Of a stretch of DNA of 6,562 bases, positions 1 to 5,678 are shown in pieces; position 1 is the first letter of the stretch; each line of letters begins with the position of its first letter. The notes under the pieces are model-generated. The model had not been told where the DNA came from. It saw nothing but the letters and a program-made list of their open reading frames with translations, and made no database searches. A program made the translations under genes and the position numbers. Origin of the DNA: DATAYA01 sp036272815. Its GTDB lineage: Bacteria > Pseudomonadota > Alphaproteobacteria > Acetobacterales > Acetobacteraceae. Where the stretch lies: the NCBI GenBank assembly GCA_036272815.1, contig DATAYA010000242.1, positions 1-6,562 on the forward strand, written 5' to 3'.

Positions 1-70
1 CCCAGTCAAGCGCCGCTACGAAGCGACCCGAAAAGCGTGTCGTCAGCGTGCCGGCATAGTGCCCGTTCTA

Positions 71-76
71 TATAAT
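71..76 (+). promoter_or_regulatory. Putative -10 box (TATAAT) for the aldo/keto reductase gene
   Basis: A perfect sigma-70-type TATAAT lies 25 bases before the chosen start codon at 102, in a GC-rich setting where such a run is unusual. Transcription would begin near 82-84, giving a leader of about 20 bases that contains the GGGAGAAG ribosome-binding site. No good -35 hexamer is visible 16-18 bases upstream (the stretch reads GTGCCG or TGCCGG), and there is no extended -10 TG. The promoter call therefore rests on the -10 alone. It would place the alternative ATG at 75 upstream of the transcript. Confidence 0.45.
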
Positions 77-101
77 GACCCGGATTTTGGGAGAAGCCTC
101 G

Positions 102-986
102 ATGGCCGACAGCAATGAAGCGGGCAGCAATGAAGCGGGCACGTTCACGCTCGGCGACCGCCGCGTGCGCCGTCTGGGCTATGGCGCGATGCAGCTCGCC
201 GGCCCGGGGGTGTTCGGGCCGCCCAGGGACCACGACGCCGCCCTCGCCGTGCTGCGCGAGGCTGTCGCAAGCGGCGTCAACCACATCGACACCAGCGACT
301 TCTATGGCCCGCACGTCACCAACCGGCTGATCCGCGAGGCGCTCGCGCCCTATCCCGGCGATCTCGTCATCGTCACCAAGATCGGCGCCCGGCGCGGCGC
401 GGACGGATCATGGCTGCCGGCCTTCTCGGCCGAGGAACTGACCCGGGCGGTGCACGACAATCTCCGCAATCTGGGCCTGGATGCGCTCGACGTGGTCAAT
501 CTGCGGATCATGTTCGACGCGCACGGGCCGGCCGAAGGGTCGATCGAGGCGCCGCTTGCCGTGCTGGCCGGACTCCAGCGTCAGGGCCTGGTGCGTCACA
601 TCGGGCTCAGCAACGTCACAAGCGCGCAGATCGCGGAAGGACGCCGGATCTGCGGGATCGTCTGCGTGCAGAACCAGTACAATCTGGCGCATCGGGCGGA
701 CGATGCCCTGATCGACGAACTTGCCCGCGACGGCATCGCCTATGTGCCGTTCTTCCCGCTCGGCGGCTTCACGCCGCTGCAATCCTCGACTCTCTTGGAT
801 GTGGCGGCGCGGCTCGGCGCCACGCCGATGCAGGTGGCACTCGCCTGGCTGCTGCACCGCGCACCCAACCTGCTGCTGATCCCCGGGACTGCTTCGGTCG
901 AGCATCTCCGCGAGAACCTGGGCGCGGCGGACCTCGTCCTCTCCGGCCAGGCCGTGGCTGAACTCGACGCGATCGGACGGGGGTGA
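102..986 (+). CDS. pdxI: Aldo/keto reductase, YdbC/PdxI-like (probable pyridoxal reductase)
   Basis: Predicted cytosolic NADPH-dependent aldo/keto reductase of 294 residues. It matches, from memory, E. coli YdbC, now named PdxI, which reduces pyridoxal to pyridoxine in vitamin B6 salvage. Shared stretches include RLGYGAMQLAGPGVFGPPRD (24-43), HIDTSDFYGPHVTN (61-74) and PFFPLGGFTPLQSST (216-230). The (beta/alpha)8 catalytic residues are Asp63, Tyr68 and Lys93. The usual His of the AKR tetrad is Asn133 in DVVNLR, as I recall for YdbC too. IPGTASVEHLREN (260-272) is the usual cofactor-phosphate region. I chose ATG 102 because GGGAGAAG (89-96) is well spaced and the ATG at 75 overlaps the TATAAT box. 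The extreme N-terminus contains a doubled SNEAG. The gene appears monocistronic, with inverted repeats after the stop. Family assignment is firm; the substrate is inferred by similarity. Confidence 0.9.
   Translation: MADSNEAGSNEAGTFTLGDRRVRRLGYGAMQLAGPGVFGPPRDHDAALAVLREAVASGVNHIDTSDFYGPHVTNRLIREALAPYPGDLVIVTKIGARRGADGSWLPAFSAEELTRAVHDNLRNLGLDALDVVNLRIMFDAHGPAEGSIEAPLAVLAGLQRQGLVRHIGLSNVTSAQIAEGRRICGIVCVQNQYNLAHRADDALIDELARDGIAYVPFFPLGGFTPLQSSTLLDVAARLGATPMQVALAWLLHRAPNLLLIPGTASVEHLRENLGAADLVLSGQAVAELDAIGRG
111..140 (+). repeat. 15-bp perfect tandem duplication in the reductase N-terminus
   Basis: AGCAATGAAGCGGGC occurs twice in direct succession (111-125 and 126-140). Period-15 identity extends one base further on each side. 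It is in frame and encodes SNEAG twice, just after the start codon and ahead of the conserved fold. It looks like a slippage duplication tolerated in a flexible N-terminal tail. Confidence 0.95.
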
Positions 987-1012
987 GCGAGCGCCCGCCG
1001 GGGGTGATTTCT

Positions 1013-1027
1013 TCGGCGTGACGCCGA
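1013..1027. repeat. Short inverted repeat downstream of the reductase
   Basis: TCGGCGT (1013-1019) and ACGCCGA (1021-1027) are perfect reverse complements around a single central base, 27 bases after the reductase stop codon. This is a 15-base dyad that could be a protein-binding site or a small hairpin (6-bp stem with a TGA loop). No T-run follows, so it is not a classical terminator. Confidence 0.5.
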
Positions 1028-1030
1028 TCT

Positions 1031-1071
1031 GCCGGGCGGCAGTTTCGGCCCGGCCGGCCTTGCCGCCCGGC
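1031..1071. repeat. 11-bp perfect inverted repeat, 19-base loop
   Basis: GCCGGGCGGCA (1031-1041) pairs perfectly with TGCCGCCCGGC (1061-1071). The loop is GC-rich and contains its own GGCCGGCC palindrome. It would form a very stable RNA structure after the reductase gene. It lacks a U-tract, so it is either a non-canonical terminator or 3'-end stabiliser, or a palindromic intergenic repeat. Confidence 0.65.
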
Positions 1072-1084
1072 GCGGTCCGCATGG

Positions 1085-1111
1085 GGCCAGCCCGGCGTTT
1101 ACGGGCTGGCC
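1085..1111. terminator. 10-bp stem-loop, possible terminator between reductase and small ORF
   Basis: GGCCAGCCCG (1085-1094) pairs perfectly with CGGGCTGGCC (1102-1111) across a 7-base loop, GCGTTTA. It is the most compact hairpin in the 987-1166 gap and lies about 100 bases past the reductase stop. No T-tract follows (GCGCGCTTG), so rho-independent termination is only a possibility. Confidence 0.4.
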
Positions 1112-1166
1112 GCGCGCTTGCATCGGGCATGCGGTCACACGGTCCAACCTCCAGGGAGCTCCGACG

Positions 1167-1439
1167 ATGACCATGCCGCCGCTTGCCAGTCTCCAGCCGT
1201 CCGCCGCCTCGACCGGCGGTGCCACCGCCACGCACGGCAGCACCAAGCACCACGGGCACCAGTTGTTCTCGGTCTCGCAAGCTCGGACGCAGGGGCAGGG
1301 CGCCCCGGCCGCGGCGCTGCAGGGCACCGGCTTCACCCCGGGCGCGAAATCCGTGGTGCCGGGCGCGGGCTCGACCACATCCGATGCCGGGCTGCTCTCG
1401 TCCGACCTCGCACGGGCGCTGCAGGCGTATCAGGGCTGA
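1167..1439 (+). CDS. Small hypothetical protein, His/Gly/Ala/Ser-rich
   Basis: I do not recognise this 90-residue protein. The start at ATG 1167 is supported by AGGGAG at 1153-1158, eight bases upstream. The sequence is low-complexity: a cluster of histidines (His23, 28, 29, 31) in THGSTKHHGH, then a Gly/Ala/Gln/Pro stretch, then a more protein-like tail LLSSDLARALQAYQ (76-89) that could be a short amphipathic helix. It has no signal peptide, membrane segment or paired cysteines. The His cluster might bind metal, but that is speculation. Its stop codon TGA (1437-1439) directly touches the stop codon of the opposing gene. Support is a good ribosome-binding site and an ORF that fills the gap exactly up to its neighbour; no homology supports it. 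An overlapping reverse-strand ORF is less plausible. Confidence 0.6.
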   Translation: MTMPPLASLQPSAASTGGATATHGSTKHHGHQLFSVSQARTQGQGAPAAALQGTGFTPGAKSVVPGAGSTTSDAGLLSSDLARALQAYQG

Positions 1440-2012
1440 CTATCGCTGCTGCTGCGGCAACGTCTCGCGCGGCCAGCCGGCCGGCAGCGCGAACACCGAG
1501 GCCGGCTGGGCGGCGTAGTCCACGCTGCGCGCCACCATCGCGGTGTGGCCGCCGATCCGCGCGCGCAGCAGCACGCCATCATCCGTCAGGCATACCTCCG
1601 TCGGCTGCCCGGCGGCGTCCTTGGTCTGCCAGTTGGTGCAGGGCAGGCCGGCGATCGTCGCCGAGCCGGCGCGGGTGAAGGGCGCATTGCCCGGCGTGGC
1701 GCCGGGGATCGCCATGCCGACGCCGGACGCCTGCAGCACACGCTTCGCCTGCACCTGGACCATCGAGATTTCGTGGCGGGCGTAGTCCATGACCATGTAG
1801 AGCCCCGGGCTCGGCGGATCGACGCGCAGCAGGTGGTCGGCGACGTCCCACCGCATCCGCTGCGTCAGCTCATGCCCCGGCGCGGTCACCTGATAGGTCA
1901 CGTCGACGTCCCGGCCGGGCAATGTCGCCGGCGGCCCTTGGGGCGTGGCGGCGGGGGGCGTGGCAGCGGCGGCCGGCAGGATGCCGAGCGCCAGCAGCGC
2001 CGCTGCGAGCAT
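1440..2012 (-). CDS. Exported hypothetical protein, second of two paralogues downstream of aat
   Basis: Protein of 190 residues with a hydrophobic Ala/Leu-rich N-terminus ending near AAAATPPA, probably a Sec signal peptide, so periplasmic or envelope-associated. The mature part is beta-rich. It carries a Cys pair, GLPCTNW (Cys125) and EVCLTDDG (Cys141), likely a disulfide, then VLLRA and the end motif VFALPAGW. The same landmarks occur in the gene just upstream, so the two are tandem paralogues. The fold recalls DUF4412-type periplasmic proteins, but this is weak and no function is claimed. Start choice is uncertain. ATG 2012 has GAGGG five bases upstream. In-frame GTG codons at 2024 and 2039 each have AGGG eight bases upstream. 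They would add Arg residues expected in a signal-peptide n-region, and GTG 2039 overlaps the upstream stop as GTGA. Confidence 0.8.
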   Translation of the reverse strand: MLAAALLALGILPAAAATPPAATPQGPPATLPGRDVDVTYQVTAPGHELTQRMRWDVADHLLRVDPPSPGLYMVMDYARHEISMVQVQAKRVLQASGVGMAIPGATPGNAPFTRAGSATIAGLPCTNWQTKDAAGQPTEVCLTDDGVLLRARIGGHTAMVARSVDYAAQPASVFALPAGWPRETLPQQQR

Positions 2013-2016
2013 GGCC

Positions 2017-2051
2017 GCCCTCACGACCGGCGCCCTCACGACCGGCGCCCT
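2017..2051. repeat. 15-bp tandem duplication at the junction of the two exported-protein genes
   Basis: GCCCTCACGACCGGC occurs at 2017-2031 and 2032-2046 on the + strand, with period-15 identity continuing to 2051. Read on the coding (minus) strand, each unit holds GTGAGGG, which combines a possible GTG start, a TGA, and Shine-Dalgarno-like AGGG. The upstream gene's stop codon (2036-2038) lies within it. The duplication therefore multiplies the translation-initiation signals of the downstream gene. Confidence 0.95.
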
Positions 2052-2638
2052 GGCAGGTTGCCGAGCAGCGCGTAGCCCTCCGGCACCGCGAACAGCGCGG
2101 CCGGTTGTGCGGCCTCCTGCACGGAGGTCGCGATCAGGCTGCCGTTCACGCCCTGGTCGCCGCCATGGGCGCGCAGCACCAGCCCGTCGGCGGTGATGCA
2201 CGCATCGCCGGCGCCGCTGCCCGTCGGGTCGCGCACCGACCAGTCGGTGCAGGGAAGCCCGGCGACGCGCGCCTGCCCGATGCGGCGGAAGCGCATTCCC
2301 TGCGCCTGGGCCAGGAAGCGGTCGGCGGCGGTGCCGATCGCCATCTCGAGGTAGCCATGGGCGGCCGGCATCACGACGGTGACGCGGGCCGCCGGGCGGT
2401 CGAGGATCGCGTAGCCCGGCGCGCCGTCGAGATCGAGGCGGACCAGCCCGGCGCCGCCTTTGACGTAGGCCCGCAGCAGCATCGTCCGGCCGTCGCGGGC
2501 GTCGGTCACGCGATAGGAGAGTGCCGCGTCGTGCGTCGGCAGCAGCGCCGGCGCCGCGTCGGCGCCTGCCGGGGACAGGGGGGTCGCGGCGGCCGCGAGG
2601 AGTGCGGCGAGGCCGAGGGAAGCGGAGAGGCGGGGCAT
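2036..2638 (-). CDS. Exported hypothetical protein, first of two paralogues, coupled to aat
   Basis: Protein of 200 residues. MPRLSASLGLAALLAAAATP followed by a region ending near GADAAPA is a good Sec signal peptide with Arg3 in the n-region, so export to the periplasm is predicted. The mature part contains GLPCTDW (Cys130) and GDACITADG (Cys147), VLRA, and the end motif LFAVPEGY. These align in order with the next gene's motifs, so this is a divergent paralogue. I do not recognise the family with confidence; a DUF4412-like or lipoprotein-like beta fold is possible. The ATG at 2638 overlaps the aat stop as TGATG, with AGGAG about 11 bases upstream inside aat, which points to translational coupling. 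A longer in-frame ORF extends upstream into aat, but this start gives the clean signal peptide. Function unknown. Confidence 0.82.
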   Translation of the reverse strand: MPRLSASLGLAALLAAAATPLSPAGADAAPALLPTHDAALSYRVTDARDGRTMLLRAYVKGGAGLVRLDLDGAPGYAILDRPAARVTVVMPAAHGYLEMAIGTAADRFLAQAQGMRFRRIGQARVAGLPCTDWSVRDPTGSGAGDACITADGLVLRAHGGDQGVNGSLIATSVQEAAQPAALFAVPEGYALLGNLPGRRS

Positions 2639-3330
2639 CAGGATGCGGTCTCCTGCGAGAGTTCGGGGGCGGCGCGGCCGGCCATCGCGCACAGCTCACG
2701 CCGCAGCAGCGCCGGGTCGGGAGCGGCGAGCCACCCGGCGCGGACGTCGACGGCGGCGGCGAGCAGCATCTTGTATTCGTCGCGCGGCAGCTCGACGGCG
2801 CCGAATTGCGCCAGATGCCGCGTCACGAACTGCGTGTCCAGCAGCCGGTAGCCGCCGAGCCGCAGCCGTGCCACCAGATGCGCCAGCGCCACCTTCGACG
2901 CGTCCCGCGCCAGCGAGAACATGCTCTCGCCGAAGAAGACGCCCCCGAGCGAGACGCCGTAGAGGCCGCCGACCAGCCGGCCGCCCTGCCGGCACTCGAC
3001 CGAGTGGGCGTGGCCGAGCCGGTGCAGGTCGCCGAACAGGCGTTCGATCTCGCCGTTGATCCAGGTGTCCTCCCGCCCCGGCGCTGGGCTCGCGCAGCCG
3101 CGCAGCACGGCGCGGAAGTCGCGGTCGGCCGCGACCTCGAAGCCGCCCGAAAGCACGGTGCGCAGCAGCCGCCGCGAGAGGTGGAAGCCGCCGAGCGGCA
3201 GCACCCCGCGCTGTTCGGGGTCGAGCCAGTAGAGCCGCTCGCCGTGCCGGGTCTCGGCCATCGGGAACAGGCCGGCGCGGTAGGCGCGCAGCATCAGGTC
3301 GGGGGTGACCTCGAAGACCCGGCGGGACAT
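2638..3330 (-). CDS. aat: Leucyl/phenylalanyl-tRNA-protein transferase
   Basis: Cytosolic enzyme that transfers Leu or Phe from aminoacyl-tRNA to proteins with N-terminal Arg or Lys, marking them for ClpS/ClpAP degradation (bacterial N-end rule). The 230-residue length is normal for the family. Motifs in order: GLFPMAE (20-26), YWLDPEQRGVLPL (34-46; E. coli has WWSPDPRAVL), LRGCASP (76-82), DTWINGEI (88-95), LGHAHSVE (105-112), GGLYGVSLGGVFFGESMFS (121-139) with Glu135, and LLDTQF (163-168) with Gln167, the residue equivalent to the catalytic-site Gln of E. coli Aat. ATG 3330 was chosen because the only in-frame extension begins at a TTG (3366) and adds a non-conserved stretch. No strong Shine-Dalgarno sequence is visible. 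It is divergent from uvrB and is the first gene of a three-gene operon with the two exported paralogues. Confidence 0.95.
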   Translation of the reverse strand: MSRRVFEVTPDLMLRAYRAGLFPMAETRHGERLYWLDPEQRGVLPLGGFHLSRRLLRTVLSGGFEVAADRDFRAVLRGCASPAPGREDTWINGEIERLFGDLHRLGHAHSVECRQGGRLVGGLYGVSLGGVFFGESMFSLARDASKVALAHLVARLRLGGYRLLDTQFVTRHLAQFGAVELPRDEYKMLLAAAVDVRAGWLAAPDPALLRRELCAMAGRAAPELSQETAS

Positions 3331-3428
3331 CGGCCGATGATGGGCCAGCCCGCGGGGCGGTGCCAAGCCTGATCCTGGATGCGGGCCCGATGCTGGACGC
3401 AGAAGGCGGCAACCGCCATGTGTGATGG
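3331..3428. other. Divergent intergenic region between aat and uvrB
   Basis: Both genes must be started from or through these 98 bases. I see no convincing -35/-10 pair on either strand. The alphaproteobacterial LexA box (GAAC-N7-GTTC) is also absent. A small dyad GGCGG-CAA-CCGCC (3405-3417) and CCAT-GTGTG-ATGG (3416-3428) abut the uvrB start and may affect its initiation. An in-frame TGA (3423-3425) two codons before ATG 3429 fixes the uvrB start. Confidence 0.5.
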
Positions 3429-5615
3429 ATGTCCCAGACGCTCTCCCGCCCAGCCCCGGTCGCGTTCTTTCCGCAGAAGCAGCCGGCCAAGCAGCCGCAG
3501 AAGCCGCTGCGGATCGTCTCCGACTTCGCGCCCGCGGGCGACCAGCCGGCGGCGATCGCGACGCTGATCGCGGGCACCGAGGCCGGCGAGCGCGACCAGG
3601 TGCTGCTCGGCGTCACCGGCTCGGGCAAGACCTTCACGATGGCCAAGCTGATCGAGGCGACGCAGCGGCCGACGCTGATCCTGGCGCCGAACAAGACGCT
3701 GGCCGCCCAGCTCTACGGCGAGATGAAATCGTTCTTCCCCGACAATGCGGTCGAGTATTTCGTCAGCTACTACGACTACTACCAGCCGGAAGCCTACGTG
3801 CCGCGCACCGACACGTACATCGAGAAGGACGCGCAGATCAACGAGCAGATCGACCGCATGCGGCACGCCGCGACGCAGGCGTTGCTGGAGCGCGGCGACG
3901 TCATCATCGTCGCCTCGGTCTCCTGCATCTACGGCATCGGCTCGGTCGAGACCTATTCGCGGATGACGGTGCGGCTGCAGACCGGCGGGCAGATCGACCG
4001 CGACCGGCTGGCGCGCGCGCTGGTCGATCTGCAATATCGCCGCAACGATGTCGCTTTTGCCCGCGGCTCGTTCCGGCTGCGCGGCGAGACCGTCGATCTG
4101 TTCCCGAGCCACTACGAGGACCGCGCCTGGCGAATCACGCTGTTCGGCGACGAGATCGAGGGCATCTCGGAGTTCGACCCGCTGACCGGCGAGGTCACGG
4201 CGGCGCTCGATCAGGTCACAGTCTATGCCAACAGCCACTACGTGACGCCGCGGCCGACGCTGACCCAGGCGATCATCGAGATAAAGCAGGAGCTGCGCGA
4301 GCGGCTCGCGTGGTTCGAGGCGAACGGCAAGCCGCTGGAGGCGGAGCGGCTGTCGCAGCGGGCGGCGTTCGATATCGAGATGATGGAGACGACAGGAAGC
4401 TGCAAGGGGATCGAGAATTACTCACGCTATCTCTCCGGCCGCCAGCCGGGCGAGCCGCCGCCGACGCTGTTCGAATACCTGCCGGAGAATGCGCTGCTGA
4501 TCGTCGACGAGAGCCACGTGACGGTGCCGCAGGTCGGCGGCATGGAGCGCGGCGACCACGCCCGCAAGTCGATCCTGTCGGAATTCGGCTTCCGCCTGCC
4601 CTCCTGCATCGACAACCGCCCGCTCAAGTTCGAGGAATGGGAGCGGTTCCGGCCGCAAACGACATTCGTCTCGGCGACGCCCGGACCGTGGGAGATGGAA
4701 CGCACCGGCGGCGCCTTCGCCGAACAGGTGATCCGCCCGACCGGCCTCGTCGATCCGATGGTCGAGATGCGGCCGGTGGAGCGGCAGGTCGACGATCTCC
4801 TGGCCGAGGTGCGCGCGGTCGCGGCGCGCGGGATGCGGGTGCTGGTCACGACACTCACCAAGCGCATGGCGGAGGACCTCACCGACTATCTCACCGAGAA
4901 CGGCGTGAAGGTGCGGTATCTGCACTCCGACGTCGATACGCTGGAACGAATAGAAATCATCCGCGACCTGCGGCTCGGCGTGTTCGACGTGCTGGTGGGC
5001 ATCAACCTGCTGCGCGAGGGGCTCGACATCCCGGAATGTGCGCTGGTCGCGATCCTGGACGCCGACAAGGAAGGCTTCCTGCGCAGCCAGACCAGCCTGA
5101 TCCAGACCATCGGCCGCGCCGCGCGCAACGTCGAGGGGCGGGTGATCCTGTATGCCGACGTGATGACCCGCAGCCTGCGCGCCGCGATCGAGGAGACCGA
5201 GCGCCGCCGCGACAAGCAGATCGCGTGGAACGCCGCGCACGGCATCACGCCGCAGAGCGTCCGCAAGAACATCGGCGAGGTGCTAGGGTCGGTGTTCGAG
5301 CAGGATTACGTGACCGTGGCGCCGGTGCGCGACAGCCGCGCGACCGAGTTCATCGGCCACAATCTTCGCGCCAGCATCGCGGAACTGGAGAAGCGGATGC
5401 GGGCGGCGGCAGCCGACCTCGAGTTCGAGGAGGCGGGACGGCTGCGCGACGAGATCCGCCGGCTGGAGGCGCTCGATCTCGGGATCGAGCCGCCGCCCGC
5501 GTCCTCGCCGCCGTCGCGGTCGCGCACGCCGGAGCCGCTGGGACCGGGCGGGGGCGGGTACGATCCGGAGAAGCGGCGCGGACGGGGGATGCGGCGCGCG
5601 CGGCGGGGGCCGTGA
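3429..5615 (+). CDS. uvrB: UvrABC system protein B (excinuclease subunit B)
   Basis: DNA-damage-verifying helicase-like ATPase of nucleotide excision repair. It is loaded by UvrA, then recruits UvrC for incision. The 728 residues contain every expected element: GVTGSGKT Walker A (61-68), the Tyr-rich beta-hairpin YFVSYYDYYQPEAYVP (110-125) that inserts between DNA strands, the UvrA-interaction region (about 160-260), LLIVDESH (356-363, motif II), SATP (415-418, motif III), VGINLLREGLDIPE (523-536, motif V) and QTIGRAARN (559-567, motif VI). A C-terminal UVR domain (about 650-684, IAELEKRM to EIRRLEAL) binds UvrC. It is followed by a 44-residue Pro/Ser/Gly/Arg-rich tail that looks disordered. 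ATG 3429 is the first in-frame start after a stop at 3423; its Shine-Dalgarno sequence is weak. The gene is intact and no SOS box was seen upstream. Confidence 0.98.
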   Translation: MSQTLSRPAPVAFFPQKQPAKQPQKPLRIVSDFAPAGDQPAAIATLIAGTEAGERDQVLLGVTGSGKTFTMAKLIEATQRPTLILAPNKTLAAQLYGEMKSFFPDNAVEYFVSYYDYYQPEAYVPRTDTYIEKDAQINEQIDRMRHAATQALLERGDVIIVASVSCIYGIGSVETYSRMTVRLQTGGQIDRDRLARALVDLQYRRNDVAFARGSFRLRGETVDLFPSHYEDRAWRITLFGDEIEGISEFDPLTGEVTAALDQVTVYANSHYVTPRPTLTQAIIEIKQELRERLAWFEANGKPLEAERLSQRAAFDIEMMETTGSCKGIENYSRYLSGRQPGEPPPTLFEYLPENALLIVDESHVTVPQVGGMERGDHARKSILSEFGFRLPSCIDNRPLKFEEWERFRPQTTFVSATPGPWEMERTGGAFAEQVIRPTGLVDPMVEMRPVERQVDDLLAEVRAVAARGMRVLVTTLTKRMAEDLTDYLTENGVKVRYLHSDVDTLERIEIIRDLRLGVFDVLVGINLLREGLDIPECALVAILDADKEGFLRSQTSLIQTIGRAARNVEGRVILYADVMTRSLRAAIEETERRRDKQIAWNAAHGITPQSVRKNIGEVLGSVFEQDYVTVAPVRDSRATEFIGHNLRASIAELEKRMRAAAADLEFEEAGRLRDEIRRLEALDLGIEPPPASSPPSRSRTPEPLGPGGGGYDPEKRRGRGMRRARRGP

Positions 5616-5625
5616 AGAGGCAAGG

Positions 5626-5667
5626 CCGGGCTCTGCCCGGACCCGCCAAAGGGCCGTCGCCCTTTGG
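5626..5667. repeat. REP-like double hairpin between uvrB and the aldolase gene
   Basis: Two adjacent perfect hairpins fill most of the 63-base gap. CCGGGC-TCT-GCCCGG (5626-5640) and CCAAAGGGC-CGTC-GCCCTTTGG (5646-5667) are joined by ACCCG. No T-tract follows, so this is not a standard terminator. The arrangement (CTCTGCCC, ACCCGCCAAAGGGC, GCCCTTTGG) resembles, from memory, a repeated intergenic palindrome of Acetobacteraceae and related genomes; one copy is present here. Its 3' arm ends 11 bases before the next ATG and so covers that gene's ribosome-binding region. Confidence 0.7.
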
Positions 5668-5678
5668 AAACCCGTTCC

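Noticed and set aside
75..101. Upstream ATG at 75 as the reductase start
   Set aside because: It overlaps the TATAAT box, lacks a ribosome-binding site and adds residues not seen in the family; ATG 102 has GGGAGAAG just upstream.
408..1280. Reverse-strand open frames (290 and 212 codons, the second spanning 740-1378) over the reductase, the gap and the small ORF
   Set aside because: They lie antisense to a clear aldo/keto reductase, carry no domain, and are Arg/Pro-rich as expected for GC-rich shadow frames. The 212-codon frame competes with the small ORF but lacks a better start signal.
1922..2851. 309-codon + strand open frame opposite the exported paralogues and aat
   Set aside because: The minus strand here encodes recognisable Aat and two signal-peptide proteins; the + frame is Arg/Ala/Gly-rich with no motif.
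3331..3366. Longer aat starting at TTG 3366
   Set aside because: Rare start codon, non-conserved extension and no ribosome-binding site; ATG 3330 gives the usual family length.
3294..4238. 314-codon reverse-strand open frame over uvrB and the start of aat
   Set aside because: Shadow of the uvrB coding frame with skewed composition and no family signature.
4422..5240. 272-codon reverse-strand open frame inside uvrB
   Set aside because: Antisense shadow of the conserved helicase motifs, with no independent start signal or domain.
5626..5667. Double hairpin as an intrinsic terminator of uvrB
   Set aside because: No T-tract follows either stem on either strand, so I describe it as a REP-like repeat instead.
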